DNA of 64,000 nt from Nectonema munidae (GCA_030549495.1 JAUIRK010000763.1:434001-498000), one strand, 5' to 3'; positions 34,637-45,969 are shown, counted from the first letter of the stretch. Notes: a model not told the origin generated them from the letters alone. Made by a program: numbers and translations.

Positions 34637-36299
34637 CAAGTTCAAATTTGCACTAAGCAAATTCAAATTGGTAGTATGAATATCTAAATATTTCGTTGTT
34701 AATATCTAAAATATTTAAAGATTCACTTTATTAGATAAAAAATAAAGTTTTTTCATTTATTTTGATTAAGATATATGCATTTTCAAGTTCAAATTGGCAC
34801 TAAGCTAATTTAAATTTAATGAAAAATCCAAATAACCTTATATTTAATGAAAATATTATTTAACTGAATTAAAAATTTTATTAAATTCGAAAATATTGTT
34901 TTCCAAATTCACGAAGTCTGAATTCATATGTTGGTAATTCATAAACGTTTTCTTCTTGTAAAAGGCACAACATTTTTTCAGCAAGTTTTTGTTTCACTTC
35001 GCCCATATGTTTTCTATATGGTTCAACATTAGAATATACCTTCCGAGTCTTAAAATTTGAAAATCTTTGAACTAATTAAAATTCAATATTGATTTAAAAT
35101 GAAATCATAATTTATATCGTTTTTAACAAAATCAATGGTGATAATAAAAATTTTTAAAACATTTTTTCAAGGTTCAACAAATCCAGTATTTTCAACCCAA
35201 CTGCTCAATTTTTTTTTAATTTTTAGAATTAAATGTCTAAAAAATTCTATATTTCTAAAAAAGTAAATTTTAATATTTAAGTTTATATGGATTTTCAATC
35301 ACTGACATTTTCTTAAAATTTAAGATGCTAACGAAAATAAAAAATAAATTAAAGCTACCTATGAATCTAATTGTGATTGGAGACATTTAACTTGGTGTAA
35401 GTAAAACAACAGCTTATAGATCGCTTAGATGTGACATGCTAATTATTTTTATTGATGAAATAAATGTCAACATCCACATCACAAGAAGAGAAGAAAGAAC
35501 AAAAAATGTGACCGATGCAGATTGCCTGCTGTAACTTCTAAAGGAGCGGCATTTGATTGAATGCATTGGAAGCCAACGTGTAATTCATCACTCACAGAAA
35601 CACGGTTCATTCAAGAAACAAGGTTTTTATAATAGGGTTAAAGAATGTTAAGAAAAAACGATAAATTTTTATCATGTACTTGCAGTGTTTGTTTTCCAAT
35701 ATAATATTGAATTTAAATCTATTCAAAGATTTTCTAATTTTAAAACTCTGACCGAATAGTCCAATGTTGAATCCTGTAAAAAACATATGGGAAATTATTA
35801 AAAATGAAGTGAAAAAAAACTTGATGAAAAATGCCGTTTCTTTTAGGCACTGAATTACCAAGATATGAATTCAGCCTTCGTGAATTAGAAAAAAATTAAT
35901 TTTTAATCTAAAGTTATTAGTCTGGTTCATTGCAATAAAGCTATAGAAAAATTCAAGGATTTGTCCCAAAAGATTTAAACAAGGAAGATGTATTTTTTTA
36001 AATTCAGTTAAATAAGATTTTCATAAATATAGAGTTATTTGGTTTATTTCATTAAATTTTAATTACCTTAGTGCCAATTTGAACTTTAAAATGTATAGAT
36101 GTTGATCAAAATAAATGAAAAAACTTTTTTTTTCTTTAAACAAAGTAAATCTTAAAATGTTTTTGATAGAAGAAAATCTTTTAATATTCTTAATACCAAT
36201 TTGAATTTGGTTAGTGCCAATTTGCATTTGCTTAATACCAATTTGAATTTTCTTAGTGCCAATTTGAACTTGTTTAGTATCAATTTAAACTTGAAAAGG
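34637..36299 (+). mobile_element. Tc1/mariner-type element with long iteron-rich ends
   Basis: Inverted ends of at least 230 bp: the left end at 34637-34870 read in reverse aligns with 36000-36299. Both ends contain the unit CTTAGTGCCAATTTGAACTT, and the right end carries five tandem 21-bp versions at about 36195-36295. Inside are decayed transposase pieces in order: an HTH, LGVSKTTAYRSL (about 35390), a HHKKRKKN-type basic part (35470), and near 35760 PMLNPVKNIWEIIKNEVKK, the 'PDLNPIEnlWeiiK' motif around the second catalytic D of Tc1/mariner DDE enzymes, here with the D lost. Several stops break it. Confidence 0.75.
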
Positions 36300-36419
36300 T
36301 ATAAATAAAATTGAAGCTTTTCATAAAGAACATTTTGTTAATTTAATTGACGAAAATACTTGAATAAATTTAAAGTTATTAAACAAAGTTCAATGCAAAA
36401 ATATCACAAAAGAATGCAT

Positions 36420-36815
36420 CATACAACACTTTGATGCTTCGCTTTATACTCTCAAAGATGTTAGATTTGAGACAATCGGGGCTAATAATCTCGAAAATAA
36501 ATTCAAAAAATAAATTTTCCTTAAAACTTCTGTACTTCCAAACTCTAGATAAGCCAATTGTTTATATGAACAAAATAAATTTCAACATCCACATCACAAG
36601 AAGAGAAAGAAGAACAAAAAAGATGACAGATGTAGAGTGCCTACTGTAACTTCTAAAGGAGCTAATTTGCATTTGATTAGATGCATTGGAAATCAAGATT
36701 TCAATCACTGACTAAAACTCGGTTCATTCAAGAAGAAAGATCTTTACAATAGGATGAAAGAATGTTTAGAAAAAACGATAAATTTTTATCAGGTACCTGC
36801 ACTGTTTGTTTTTGG
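36420..36815 (+). repeat. Second partial copy of the same Tc1-like element
   Basis: Repeats 35440-35700 with about 85-90% identity by eye: AACATCCACATCACAAGAAG, TAACTTCTAAAGGAGC, GGTTCATTCAAGAA, AAAACGATAAATTTTTATCA. It lacks its left end. Its right end is probably the iteron sequence at 38715-38837, displaced by later insertions. Confidence 0.65.
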
Positions 36816-37542
36816 TAACGCTCCCTGTCATTCCAAAATTGAATCAATATTAAAATAATTTTAATCTCTCTTATATGTTATAGTTAGAATATTTAGTTTT
36901 ATAAAGAATGACTGTTTTGTATTTGATGAAATTTGCAAAAATGTTGTTTACATTTCCATTTAAATTTTTAAACAAAAATACCGTCAAGATGAAATAAGTC
37001 TTCAAGATTATTCTCCCTAAATATAATACTAGTCTAATCTCTAAATTTAAGATAGAAAACTTATCTTAATAATGGCAGTTTTTGAATAATTTATATGCGT
37101 TTTTTTCATAGGGATACCAGTTAAAGATGCTATAATTCAGATATGATAAAAAATGTTTATAAACTATAAGTCTTATTTTTAACAGAAAAAAATATTTTTT
37201 TTTGTACGATATAGAATACCAATTATTTTGTTCAAAGGTAAAACAATTTGATCAACATACTGATTAAATTTTAGTTTCTTATCTATAATTAAGCCTAATA
37301 TATTATATTTTTCTACTACTTCTATTTAGTTCTGAATTTAGAAACTCTTATCAATTTTTGGTTTATTAGAGATTATCATACATTATGTTTTAACTTTATT
37401 TATCAAAAAGTTGTTATTTTCACACCAATCAAAAAAATAAATTTAGTTCTTAATTTCTATATAAATTTTATTTTAGATAGGAAAAATTATTATAATATAA
37501 ACAATTTAAAAAAAAAATTGGATACCTACATATAAAATTGAG

Positions 37543-38025
37543 CCTCAATGGTTGTTAGGGTGTACCTCTCAGCTTAACAGTTGAAGGTCAGCGGTTCGAT
37601 CCCCAAGGCTCTCAACTTTAAAAACTAATTCACAAAAATTGTGATTAACCTTCTTCTTAAGCATAATGCAAGCATATAGCCTTACGGCTGAAAGTGCTTT
37701 TCTCCAACCAACCAGTGCCAGCTTAACATAGTAGCAGATGTAGCAGCTGCTACAGGTCCCGAGCTCTACAAGGGCACCGCGCTTAGTTGAAAAATGCGTT
37801 GAAAAAACCTTTAAAGTTATTTTTTAAAGTTTTCTTCAATTCTTCTTGTATATTTCCTCCTTAAAATAAATTTTTGCTTTTGAATTTTGTGGTTTTATCT
37901 TTTTTGTAGAATCTAGATCAATTTTATTAAAAAAATTTTTACTTCCTGACTATCATTTGTAAATTTAATCCATCTGCTAGAGGACCCGCACTTGGTAGAA
38001 CCGGCACTGCAAACAACCAACCTAT
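37543..38025 (+). mobile_element. tRNA-derived SINE (type 1), copy 1, interrupted
   Basis: SINE head GTACCTCTCAGCTTAACAGT with a B box GCGGTTCGATCCCC about 30 bases later, then GGCTCTCAA and a body ending TCTCCAACCAACC. About 170 bp. A hAT MITE at 37713-38009 is inserted in its CCAACCAACC tail, and the last bases of the tail resume at 38010. Confidence 0.85.
37713..38009. mobile_element. hAT MITE inside a SINE tail
   Basis: Ends CAGTGCCAGCTT and the reverse complement of CAGTGCCGGTTC. Flanked by CAACCAAC (37705-37712) and CAAACAAC (38010-38017), a 7-of-8 target duplication. 297 bp with no coding capacity. It is younger than the SINE, which is younger than the LINE. Confidence 0.9.
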
Positions 38026-38714
38026 AAAATTATAGGAAAAAAGTCCTGTGATATGAAATATACCATTAATAGCAATGTTGAAAAGAATTGGTGGAACACC
38101 CTTTTAACAGGTTGTATGTCTGAGAATATATCATTTAGTTTGCCTTTTTGAAATCTAATGTTTAGATATGATGAGATGAAAAATAGTGAACTTTCATGGA
38201 AATATGTATATAATTTTCAATTGAAAATTTATCTTATTTTATAAATAGGTATAATTTATATACATTTAAAACTTAAGGAAAGCTGTTATTTGATAAAGCA
38301 AGTTTAATAGAATTGGATAAAAGGACACTTAATAGTATTTTATATGTTTCATTTGTATTCCATATATATCTTCGCTATTATTATCTTTGAATTCATCAAT
38401 AATTGCTAGTATTTCCTCATACGTGCTAAGATTGAGTTCAAAAAAACCAGATGTATTTTTTTGCGAAGGAATATCTTATTCTGAGCTGGAATTATTTATT
38501 GTCTCTGTGAAACATTGATTGAACTTATTAGCTGCTGTAAGATCATCATCAAGTGTATTAAACCCATCTTTTATACATATATTAGTCGTATTCTTATTTT
38601 TTATAACTTGATTTATTTCGTACCAAACTCTTTGCATTGTGTTGATTTAGCAATGTTGTTAAAGAAATACATTTCTTTTGAGCTCAGTATTTTGTATTTT
38701 ATTTTGTTTCTCAA

Positions 38715-38837
38715 AATTATAAATTTAAACAAAGTAAATCTTAAAATATTTTGGATATTAATAACAAAATATTTTAATATTCTTAGTACAAATTTGAATT
38801 TGCCTAGTGCAAATTTGTACGTGAAAAGGTATAGATA
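38715..38837 (+). repeat. Iteron-type right end of the Tc1-like family, second copy
   Basis: Aligns with 36140-36305: AAACAAAGTAAATCTTAAAAT, TTTTAATATTCTTAGTACAA, then ATTTGAATTTGC and GTGAAAAGGTATAGATA. Only two iterons are present. The hAT element at 38838 is inserted directly after it. Confidence 0.75.
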
Positions 38838-39294
38838 CAGTGCCCGCGCTAAAGCTAAATTTCAAGGGGGCTGAAATGGGGCAAAGAAACCTCATAAAAG
38901 CTAGATATCTCTCAAAAAATCTTGTTAGAGAAAAATAGAAAGAGAATACTTCTGGAGCCACATTTGATAATGATTTAAGAATGAGATTTTTGTCTTTTTT
39001 TCTTTTTCTCTCATAAGCTATGCAGAGGCATATGTGATTAAAAAGCACAGTTTTCATAATTACTTTATATCGGGCTAATTTGCTGAAAAGCATGAAGTAC
39101 TTCTGTATTAAAACCTATAGAAATCTCATATTATACATACACATACACCATCATTTATATAAGATTATTGTGTACAATTTTTGCTTATTTATTTTTCCTT
39201 TAAAAAGTGCATGGGTCAAAACCAAAAATTTTAGGGAGGGGGGGGGGGGGGGGGGGGCACGTGTCCCAAAATTAAATAGGTAGCGCGGGCACTG
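38838..39294. mobile_element. hAT non-autonomous element with perfect target duplication
   Basis: Ends CAGTGCCCGCGCTAAAGC and the reverse complement of CAGTGCCCGCGCTACC, flanked on both sides by TATAGATA (38830-38837 and 39295-39302). Just inside the right end is a G run of about 20. Open frames of 111 and 67 codons inside have no recognisable domain. 457 bp. The perfect duplication suggests a recent insertion. Confidence 0.95.
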
Positions 39295-39490
39295 TATAGA
39301 TATAATATTTTGTCGAAAAAAATGTTTTCCCTATATATATAAAATTATACATATATCTTTTTTCATAAGTTATATACAGAATAATTTTTTTAGTTGTGGG
39401 CCAATTTTTTCCGTGGAGGCTCCTACTAGATTAGTAGAAATGTTCTTCCACTATTAATGTTAAAAAGTGCCAGGCCCGGTAGGACTTTTT

Positions 39491-39620
39491 ACCCAAATAC
39501 ACCCAAATATACCCAAATACACCCAAATACACCCAAATACACCCAAATATACCCAAATACACCCAAATATACCCAAATACACCCAAATATACCCAAATAC
39601 ACCCAAATATACGCAAATAT
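39491..39620 (+). repeat. Minisatellite of 13 ten-bp units
   Basis: Unit ACCCAAATAC alternating with ACCCAAATAT, 13 uninterrupted units with one substitution in the last. Long frames on both strands are a by-product of the period. Two units of the same sequence occur in inverted form at the right end of the host element (40187-40206), so the array grew from the terminal repeat. Confidence 0.95.
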
Positions 39621-39856
39621 GTTCTTTATTTACAAATAAGAACTTGAAATTAAAAATAATATTAAATAAATACTTAAAATAAAAAGATATACTGATATTT
39701 AAGTTTGAACGAGCGCTGGTAATAGAGTATTGTTATATATTTTTATGTCACCCATTTTCTTAAAAATTTATTTTGTATTATCAAACTAAAATAATTATAT
39801 TATTATTTATAAATAATTATTATATTTTAAGTTATTATTATAATATAAACCATTTT

Positions 39857-40039
39857 TTCAGATCCTCAATTGTTGTTACGGTGTACCTCTCAGCTTAACA
39901 GTTGAAGGTTAGGGGTTCGATCCCCAAGGCTCTCAACTCTAAAAACAAATTCACAAAAACTGTAATTAACCATCTTAAGCATAATGCGAGCATATAGCCT
40001 TATGGGTGAAAGTGCTTTGATATCTCCAACCAACCAACC
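39857..40039 (+). mobile_element. tRNA-derived SINE (type 1), copy 2, with target duplication
   Basis: Intact-looking copy: GTACCTCTCAGCTTAACAGT, B box GGGGTTCGATCCCC, CTTAAGCATAATGCGAGC, and a tail of CCAACCAACCAACC. It is flanked by a perfect 15-bp duplication AATATAAACCATTTT (39842-39856 and 40040-40054), which proves retrotransposition and sets the ends. Confidence 0.95.
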
Positions 40040-40228
40040 AATATAAACCATTTTAATTAAAAAAAATATAGATTAATTTTTTATAATTCAATATCAAATT
40101 AATAATTTATATTAGTTTTATCCTGAGAATAATTCTTCTATGTATATTTAACTTATTCTTTGAATATTTAAATTTATTTTCGTCTGTTTGGGTGTATTTG
40201 GGTAAAAAGTCTCACCCATGCCAGGCCC

Positions 40229-40905
40229 CTTCCACCTCATCATAACGGTCACCGTGGAAATAGCACATCATGAATTGGATTAAATATTTCAAATATAATA
40301 AGAATATTGGAATTTTTTTATCGATAAATTTTATATTATTAACTAAAAATTTCCACATAACTAAGGTTCGAGATAGTCTAAGTTATAAAATTTTTGCTCA
40401 TTGTAAATTTACAATGAAACAGGAAAGATAGAAAGATGAGTTACCAAGTTCAGTACTCGCATTTTTAAGAATGAAACTGAACTATTACCATCATGATTTT
40501 ATTTTATTTTATTTTGTTTTATTATTGTATTGAGAATAACAATATTTAAAACACAGGAATTAAAAAAACAAACAATTTTTATTGCTCTATTTTGAAACAA
40601 GGAATTTATTATTTGTAAAGTGCCATTTCGTTATAAATAAAGTTTTTAACAGCTATTATACATCGATTAGAGAAGTAATTTACTAAGAAATAAGCCAAAT
40701 TTTAGATAATTTTTCTAAATTTATTTAAAACTTGTTTTATCCTAATGTCATCCATGGTGGAAATTTTATTTTTTGTAAAAAGTTAAAAATTTTTGATAAT
40801 GATTTTTTATAAAATATTAAATTATTTTTATAATATAGAAAAATTTATATATATATGAAAATATTTATATAATATACAGATAAAGGTACCGTGAGATGTT
40901 TTCAT
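40229..40905. other. AT-rich sequence, nothing recognised
   Basis: No exon or element identified. Confidence 0.4.
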
Positions 40906-40911
40906 CGGGAG

Positions 40912-41030
40912 GGGACAATTGCGCCCCTTGTATTGAACTATGAGGAAAGTAGGCTTGATGCAAGATCAAACTCAATATCTTGAGTTATCAAAACCCAGTA
41001 TCTAACAAAACTTACTCATGCCCGCCTAAT
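40912..41030 (-). repeat. Dispersed repeat R1, copy 2
   Basis: Inverted relative of 30650-30775, with the strongest match over GAGGAAAGTAGGCTTGATGC. Not tRNA-like. It could be the tail of a LINE or a separate SINE family. Confidence 0.75.
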
Positions 41031-41769
41031 ATAAATTCTCCATTATAATTTTTGTGTGACAACTTTGTTTCAATTAATCAAAAATACAATAAATTCCTAA
41101 AATTTTGTTTTCATTTTTATACTAATCACAAATTCTGTTTAATAATCCACGAAATATCTGAAAGAGGGAGTTTATTGAAAATCTATTCAATTTTTTTTAA
41201 ATTTAAATTGATTTTTAATATTTTTTAACAAATTATTAATTTAAAAGAATATTGAAGTATTTTTATTATTTTTAATAAAATAATGTGAAATGCCTTGAAA
41301 AAAGCTCTTAGTGCAAAGGTAGTAAATAAATTAGTTGATAAAGTTTTTAAAATTTCAAGTCCTATAAAACAGCAACTTTTTATCAGTTTCAACTTATGCT
41401 TAATATTCAAGGAAAAAACTTCGTGCAACTCAAGCGGTTAGATAAAATCGAACTGGTGGAGCATGCCTATTTTTCATCCATGATATTATGAATTTTATTT
41501 AAAAAATGTGATTATTGTTGTGACTGCAAATTTTTATTATCAATTGTAACGTTTAGCTTCTTTTAATAATGGAGTTGGCACTATAAATATAGTGGATAAA
41601 CTGTTTACATCTTACAGACCTGGAATTAGTGGGAAATATGGTATTTACCTTGTTTACAAATATGTTAAATTTATTCATTATTTGCGGATAATAACATAAT
41701 AATAAACGGTTTATTGGCTACTTTCCCATCAAGCTATGATATAACCAATTTTACAACTATAAATTTATT

Positions 41770-42600
41770 CAATTTCTATTTTGCTCGTCGTCTAAAATTT
41801 CTTTTTCTCGTATCTTTCTCAAATACTTCTTTCAAGGTTATTTTTTGTGTGCCCTTACCTTTACCCAAATTTTGTAACTTATAAGCCTTTTTAATAAACT
41901 CTCCTTTTGATCTTTTTATATGACCAAATCATATTATTCTTTGCTTTTTTAAAATATTAGTTATTTCATTTACTTGACATAAATTTCTTATTTTCTTATT
42001 ATGGATTTTTACACATAATTCCGGGGATTATCTTTGATATATTCTGAGTTTTTGATTTAGTTTTATTGGTATTAAATTGTTATCCCCCTTTCCCGAATTT
42101 CTTTCCATGCTCTCATTTTCTCGCTTAACTCTTCAGAAGAATCTGCAATTAAAACTTTGTTCTCTGCTTATAATATTTCTTTCATATCTTCTTTTATTCT
42201 TTAAGAATTTCACCAATGATGATATTACACAGAAGCAGGCTTAATTCCTTGATGCAATCCAACCTTTATTTTAAATTCTTTAGAAATTGAAACATTATTT
42301 TTATGTAAGTATCTTCACTTTTATACCGTGCCATAATTGCTTTCACCCGCTTTTTACTCACCATTTTTCTTCTCAATGCCCATTCAATTAAATTTTTAGA
42401 AACCGAATCAAAAGCTTTCTCCAAATCTATAAAAGCAAAATATAGATCATAGCAATTTCTTGTTTTAGTTTGCTAATAATAAGGATAGCATCATTATTAC
42501 TTTTGCCCGCCACAAATCCTAATTTAACTTTACTTATATCCAGCGATCATTTTGAAGCTAATAGAATGATCTACAACACCATTTCTTTCAAAAAAATTAA
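41770..42600 (-). pseudogene. LINE fragment, RTE/BovB-like
   Basis: Minus-strand order: GFVAGKSNNDAILIISKLKQ ('GF..grsT.DaIf.l'), FIDLEKAFDSVSKKLIEWAL-like sequence near 42420 ('fiDleKAfD.v....l...l'), LSLLLCNIIIGEILKE near 42200 ('lSplLFn....ei'), and EIREKGDNN. It ends with NILKKQRIIWFGHIKRSKGE then FIKKAYKL, the 'L...RLrW.GHv.R......a....' tail common to RTE-type and related LINEs. Stops and shifts are frequent and the catalytic ADD is lost. Confidence 0.7.
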
Positions 42601-42719
42601 AAGGTCAAATAAAAAAGGCCTTTAAGTTGAACTCTGACTCCAAAATATCATTTGACTTAGAAATCGAATGTTCTGTAACTTTACCTATAACTCTTTACAT
42701 GTGTATATGATGTTCAAAA

Positions 42720-44371
42720 AATGTGAGTAAATTGTATTTTTGCACTACAATGGATCATATGAGGACAACTTAACCAAGAATGCAACCATTTCCTATTTAT
42801 TCACTGTATTTTGCGAATTACATATATACTGTATCTTTGAAAACCTCAAGAAGTTAGACACGATAGGCAACCCCTCATAATTTTTTTTTATTATCTTCTG
42901 AAACCTCAAAAAGCTGTTTAGCATTCTTTTTTTTTTAATATCTTGAACACACTGTTCTGGTTCTGATATTAAAATACAAGCTTTTTAATGCCCATCTGTA
43001 AATCTATTTAATTTTTCTAAACTCTCCAAAACGTCTTTACTTCTAGACATTGGGGTAGTAAAACTGGTTGTTTCATCTTCTTCTTCTGACGACATCTCAT
43101 TCAAGTTTGAGAATTCAATTTCCCAATTATTAGTATTCAATGCATGAAGTAGACTGTCATCTTTGTCACACTTTATATATTATTTTTCAGAAGCATCCTT
43201 AAGACGCAAAGCTTTGGAAACTTCTCCAAAAAGTTCTTCGTATTCATGTTCTTGAAAGTCAACATCACTTGAGTTATCTTCCTCTTCTGCCATATTTTCT
43301 ACAGAAATGAATCCAGCTTTTCTAAAACATTTTTGTATTGTTTTTGCTGTTACTTCAGCCCAAACTTGACTGATCCAAAATATAGCATCTTTTATAGTTA
43401 TCTATCACCGTAGGTATTGTTGCATCATCAGAAATGGCACTTTCAATTTCTGAAAGTAACTTTTTAAGAAGACGTTTTCTGTACCCAACTTTCAAGTTTT
43501 TAATTATTCCTTGATCCAGAGGTTGTACATGAGATGTACAATTTGGTAGGAAAAACTTCACTTTGACATTGCTATGTTCTTTCAAATAATGACTAGGTGC
43601 ATCGTCAACAAAAAGCAAAATGCTGCGTTTTTTCTTTTTCATGTCTCTGTTTAAGTTTGTTAACCATTCATCAAAAATAAAAGCATTTATCCTAGCTTTT
43701 TTTGTTGCTCTCCAAAAAACTGGTAAATTATTAAAGTTTTTGAAACCTTTAAGGCATCTTGGGTTTTTAGATTTGCCAATAGATGAAAGGTTTACGTTTT
43801 TCAGTTCTAGCCAATTGCAAAGTTATCCTTTCCTTCGAAACTTTTACTCTTTAAAACTTTTCTTGAAACTGAACCATTAGGAGTAGCCATATAAAAAATT
43901 CCCGTTTCATAAGCAATAAATACATCGTTTGTTTTATAATCTTTTATCAGTGGTTGCTGTTTCACCGCTCAAAATTTTAAATGTTATGTTAAAGTGTTTC
44001 CTGAATTTTTCCAGCCAACCACTAGATGCTTTGAAATCAAAAACGTTCAACTGTTTTGCGCAATCTAGTGCTTTAGCTTGGAGAGGAGTTCCAGTTATTG
44101 GAATGTTTTTAGATCTTGTTGCAACAGACCACTGCCACGTTTTATCATTAATTTCATCATTTTTTGAATTTTTGAATCTCTTGCTTTCTGGGTTTAAATT
44201 ATTTTCTTCTTTTTTTGATCTCAATTTGTCTTTTCTTTTTAGAATAGAATTTACAGCTCCTACTGAAATTCTAAATTTCTCCGCCAAAGCACTTTGACTT
44301 AAATCATGGGATTCTTGTAAAACATTCAACTTTTGTTTTAAACTAAGATTTGTACGTTTACTAGAAGCCAT
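42720..44371 (-). pseudogene. Tigger/pogo transposase, near full length, degenerate
   Basis: Starts at ATG 44371 with a CENP-B/pogo helix-turn-helix (LSLKQKLNVLQESHDLSQSA then LAEKFRISVGAVNSILK), and the second HTH reads FKASSGWLEKFRKHFNI. Near 43920 the DDE part begins (DVFIAYETGIFY). At 43355-43642 comes ILLFVDDAPSHYL ('l.lDnap.H'), then FFLPNCTSHVQPLDQGIIKN and YRKRLL, all canonical. IWISQVWAEVTAKTIQKCF and RKAGF follow, and an acidic tail runs to about 42890. At least four breaks. It may be related to a shorter block at 48.74 kb. Confidence 0.85.
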
Positions 44372-44570
44372 TATGTCTAAACAAAAATTTCAAGCATAAA
44401 TTAGTTAAAATTTATAAATTATCATAATAAACTTGAATATGATAAGTTAGCGTTTACATTGTAAAAAAATAGTAACATCATAAAATAAACAAAACATTTT
44501 TTATCAAACTTATAATCAAAATGATAGTTATTTTTTAAAACTTAAATTTATAAATAACTAGTACATATGC

Positions 44571-44620
44571 AGTGGCATAACTATGTTTTGAATCTAGGAC
44601 GCAAACTTTATTTGCACTCA
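44571..44620 (+). mobile_element. One-ended hAT terminus remnant
   Basis: CAGTGGCATAACTATG resembles the common CAGTGGCGTAACTAgG hAT end. No partner end found nearby. Confidence 0.3.
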
Positions 44621-44624
44621 ATAA

Positions 44625-45540
44625 ATTCACACGTCAATTTAATTAACATGCAACAATAATTATGTCTTTACACGCATTAGTTGGTGACTGCTGGTGAAGT
44701 TACCCTACTTAATGCAATACTTTTTGTCCCAATTTTCATTTGCCTTTGGTATGATTAGATAATGACTTTCTGTGTGTGTTAATCTTTTCAAATTAACAAA
44801 ACTGTTTTTGGTTTGAAAAATATCGCTAGTTTTGTACATTATCATGATTATAAATCTTTTTAAATATGGAGATGTAATTGGAAGTCTTTTTTTTTTATTT
44901 CTTTTTAAAGACATTTTTTTGAAAATTTTTTATTATATAATGCATTTGACAAATAATTTTTTTGCTTTAAAAACAACTTGTGAACAAAACGAAAATAAAA
45001 CTAATTCTGACAATTATTTTTTGCTTGCTAACATAGAATACAAAAGCTAAATTTTTTTATGCTTTTAAAAAATTTTAAAAACAAAATTCAGAAATCAACA
45101 TACTGATATAAAAATCATGTATGATTTTAATATGATTTCGAATATATGCAAAAGCTTACTTGCTCAAAGAAAACAAAAGTTAAAGATTGGTTATCAAACA
45201 AGCAATCAAAAAGAGGAAACGAAAAAGAGGAATGTGAAGAGAAAAGATTGAAAATACTATTATTTAAACAAGCAAACAAAAAGCGGAAATGAAAAATAAG
45301 TTATATTAAAGTATTTAAGCTTGCGTATGAAGAAATCAATCAATAAAATGATATTGTTTGATGTATATAGCTATTGCTATTTCATCACGTAGTTATCTTT
45401 GTTCACTAAAAGATACTTTTTTTGATATTTGCATAAGTTTTGTGTTCACTGTTCATAGTAGAGAGATGTTCATTAAAAAGAGATTCGAGTATAGCATTTT
45501 TATGAAGTTTTATTTGCTCTTTTTAATGTTCATTAAATAG
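44625..45540. other. AT-rich sequence, nothing recognised
   Basis: Short open frames without domains. Confidence 0.4.
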
Positions 45541-45544
45541 AGGT

Positions 45545-45965
45545 ATGGTTTTACATATTGAAATATTCCATGCTTAATTCCTTTCATAGATTACTTTTCT
45601 TGCAGAAAAATTGGGACTAATTACGATGTTTTTAATTTTTTTAAATCAATTTTTGAGAAATACCGGGTTTTGCCTTATTTTAAATAGTTGCTGTACTTTT
45701 AAATTTCACTAAATTTTAAGGAATATTACTTCTAGATAAGCCAATCAATTTAGCTATAGCTCTTTGACTTCTATTTATTAACAGAGATACTAATTTACAT
45801 CTTAATTCTAATGATATTTAAAGAAATATTTAAGGAAAGGTCAAAATTTAGTATTAAGAAAAACCTGAATATAAATAATGATTTTTTCATAAACATAAAA
45901 AAAATATTTATATGAATCAAGTTCTTTTTCCGAAAACTTTTGCACTGCATTTTTAATAAGTAAAC
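45545..45965 (-). pseudogene. Tc1/mariner transposase amino-terminal fragment
   Basis: Minus strand reads LRCKLVSLLINRSQRAIAKL then IGLSRSNI, the paired-like HTH of Tc1-type transposases ('sqraIAkllg.SrstV'). It continues FKSTATI and NKAKPGISQKLI, the 'g.v.nkprsGRPrklt' linker. The rest of the gene is absent and stops interrupt it. A more deleted relative is at 8.74-9.13 kb. Confidence 0.75.
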
Positions 45966-45969
45966 TATA

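Larger units (their letters stand above)
37190..38190 (-). pseudogene. LINE reverse-transcriptase fragment split by a SINE
   Basis: On the minus strand, near 38170-38060, comes FQKGKLNDIFSDIQPVKRV and KGVPPILFNIAINGIFHIT, a decayed 'GVPQGSILGPLLFNI.INDI'. After the inserted SINE and hAT MITE, the frame resumes at about 37450 with FIDWCENNNFLINKVKT-like and NILGLIIDKKLKFNQYVDQI-like sequence, the 'W...N.l.iN..Kt' and 'yk.LGv.iD..l.w..hi' blocks. The order is right for one Jockey/CR1-type copy interrupted between them. Frames are broken in several places. Confidence 0.7.
39478..40218. mobile_element. Inverted-end element carrying a minisatellite and a SINE
   Basis: Flanked by a perfect 10-bp direct repeat TGCCAGGCCC at 39468-39477 and 40219-40228. 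Just inside, the left end reads GGTAGGACTTTTTACCC and the right end, reversed, GGTGAGACTTTTTACCC, both continuing into AAATACACCC. A 9-10-bp duplication with such ends resembles Mutator-like elements, but no transposase is present. The left end continues into a 13-unit tandem array, and a SINE is inserted further in. Confidence 0.6.

Noticed and set aside
39431-39682. Three overlapping repetitive open frames
   Set aside because: They are produced by the 10-bp tandem array, which stays open on both strands because the unit has no stop.
43620-44297. Plus-strand frames of 86 and 122 codons
   Set aside because: Antisense shadows of the Tigger transposase on the minus strand.
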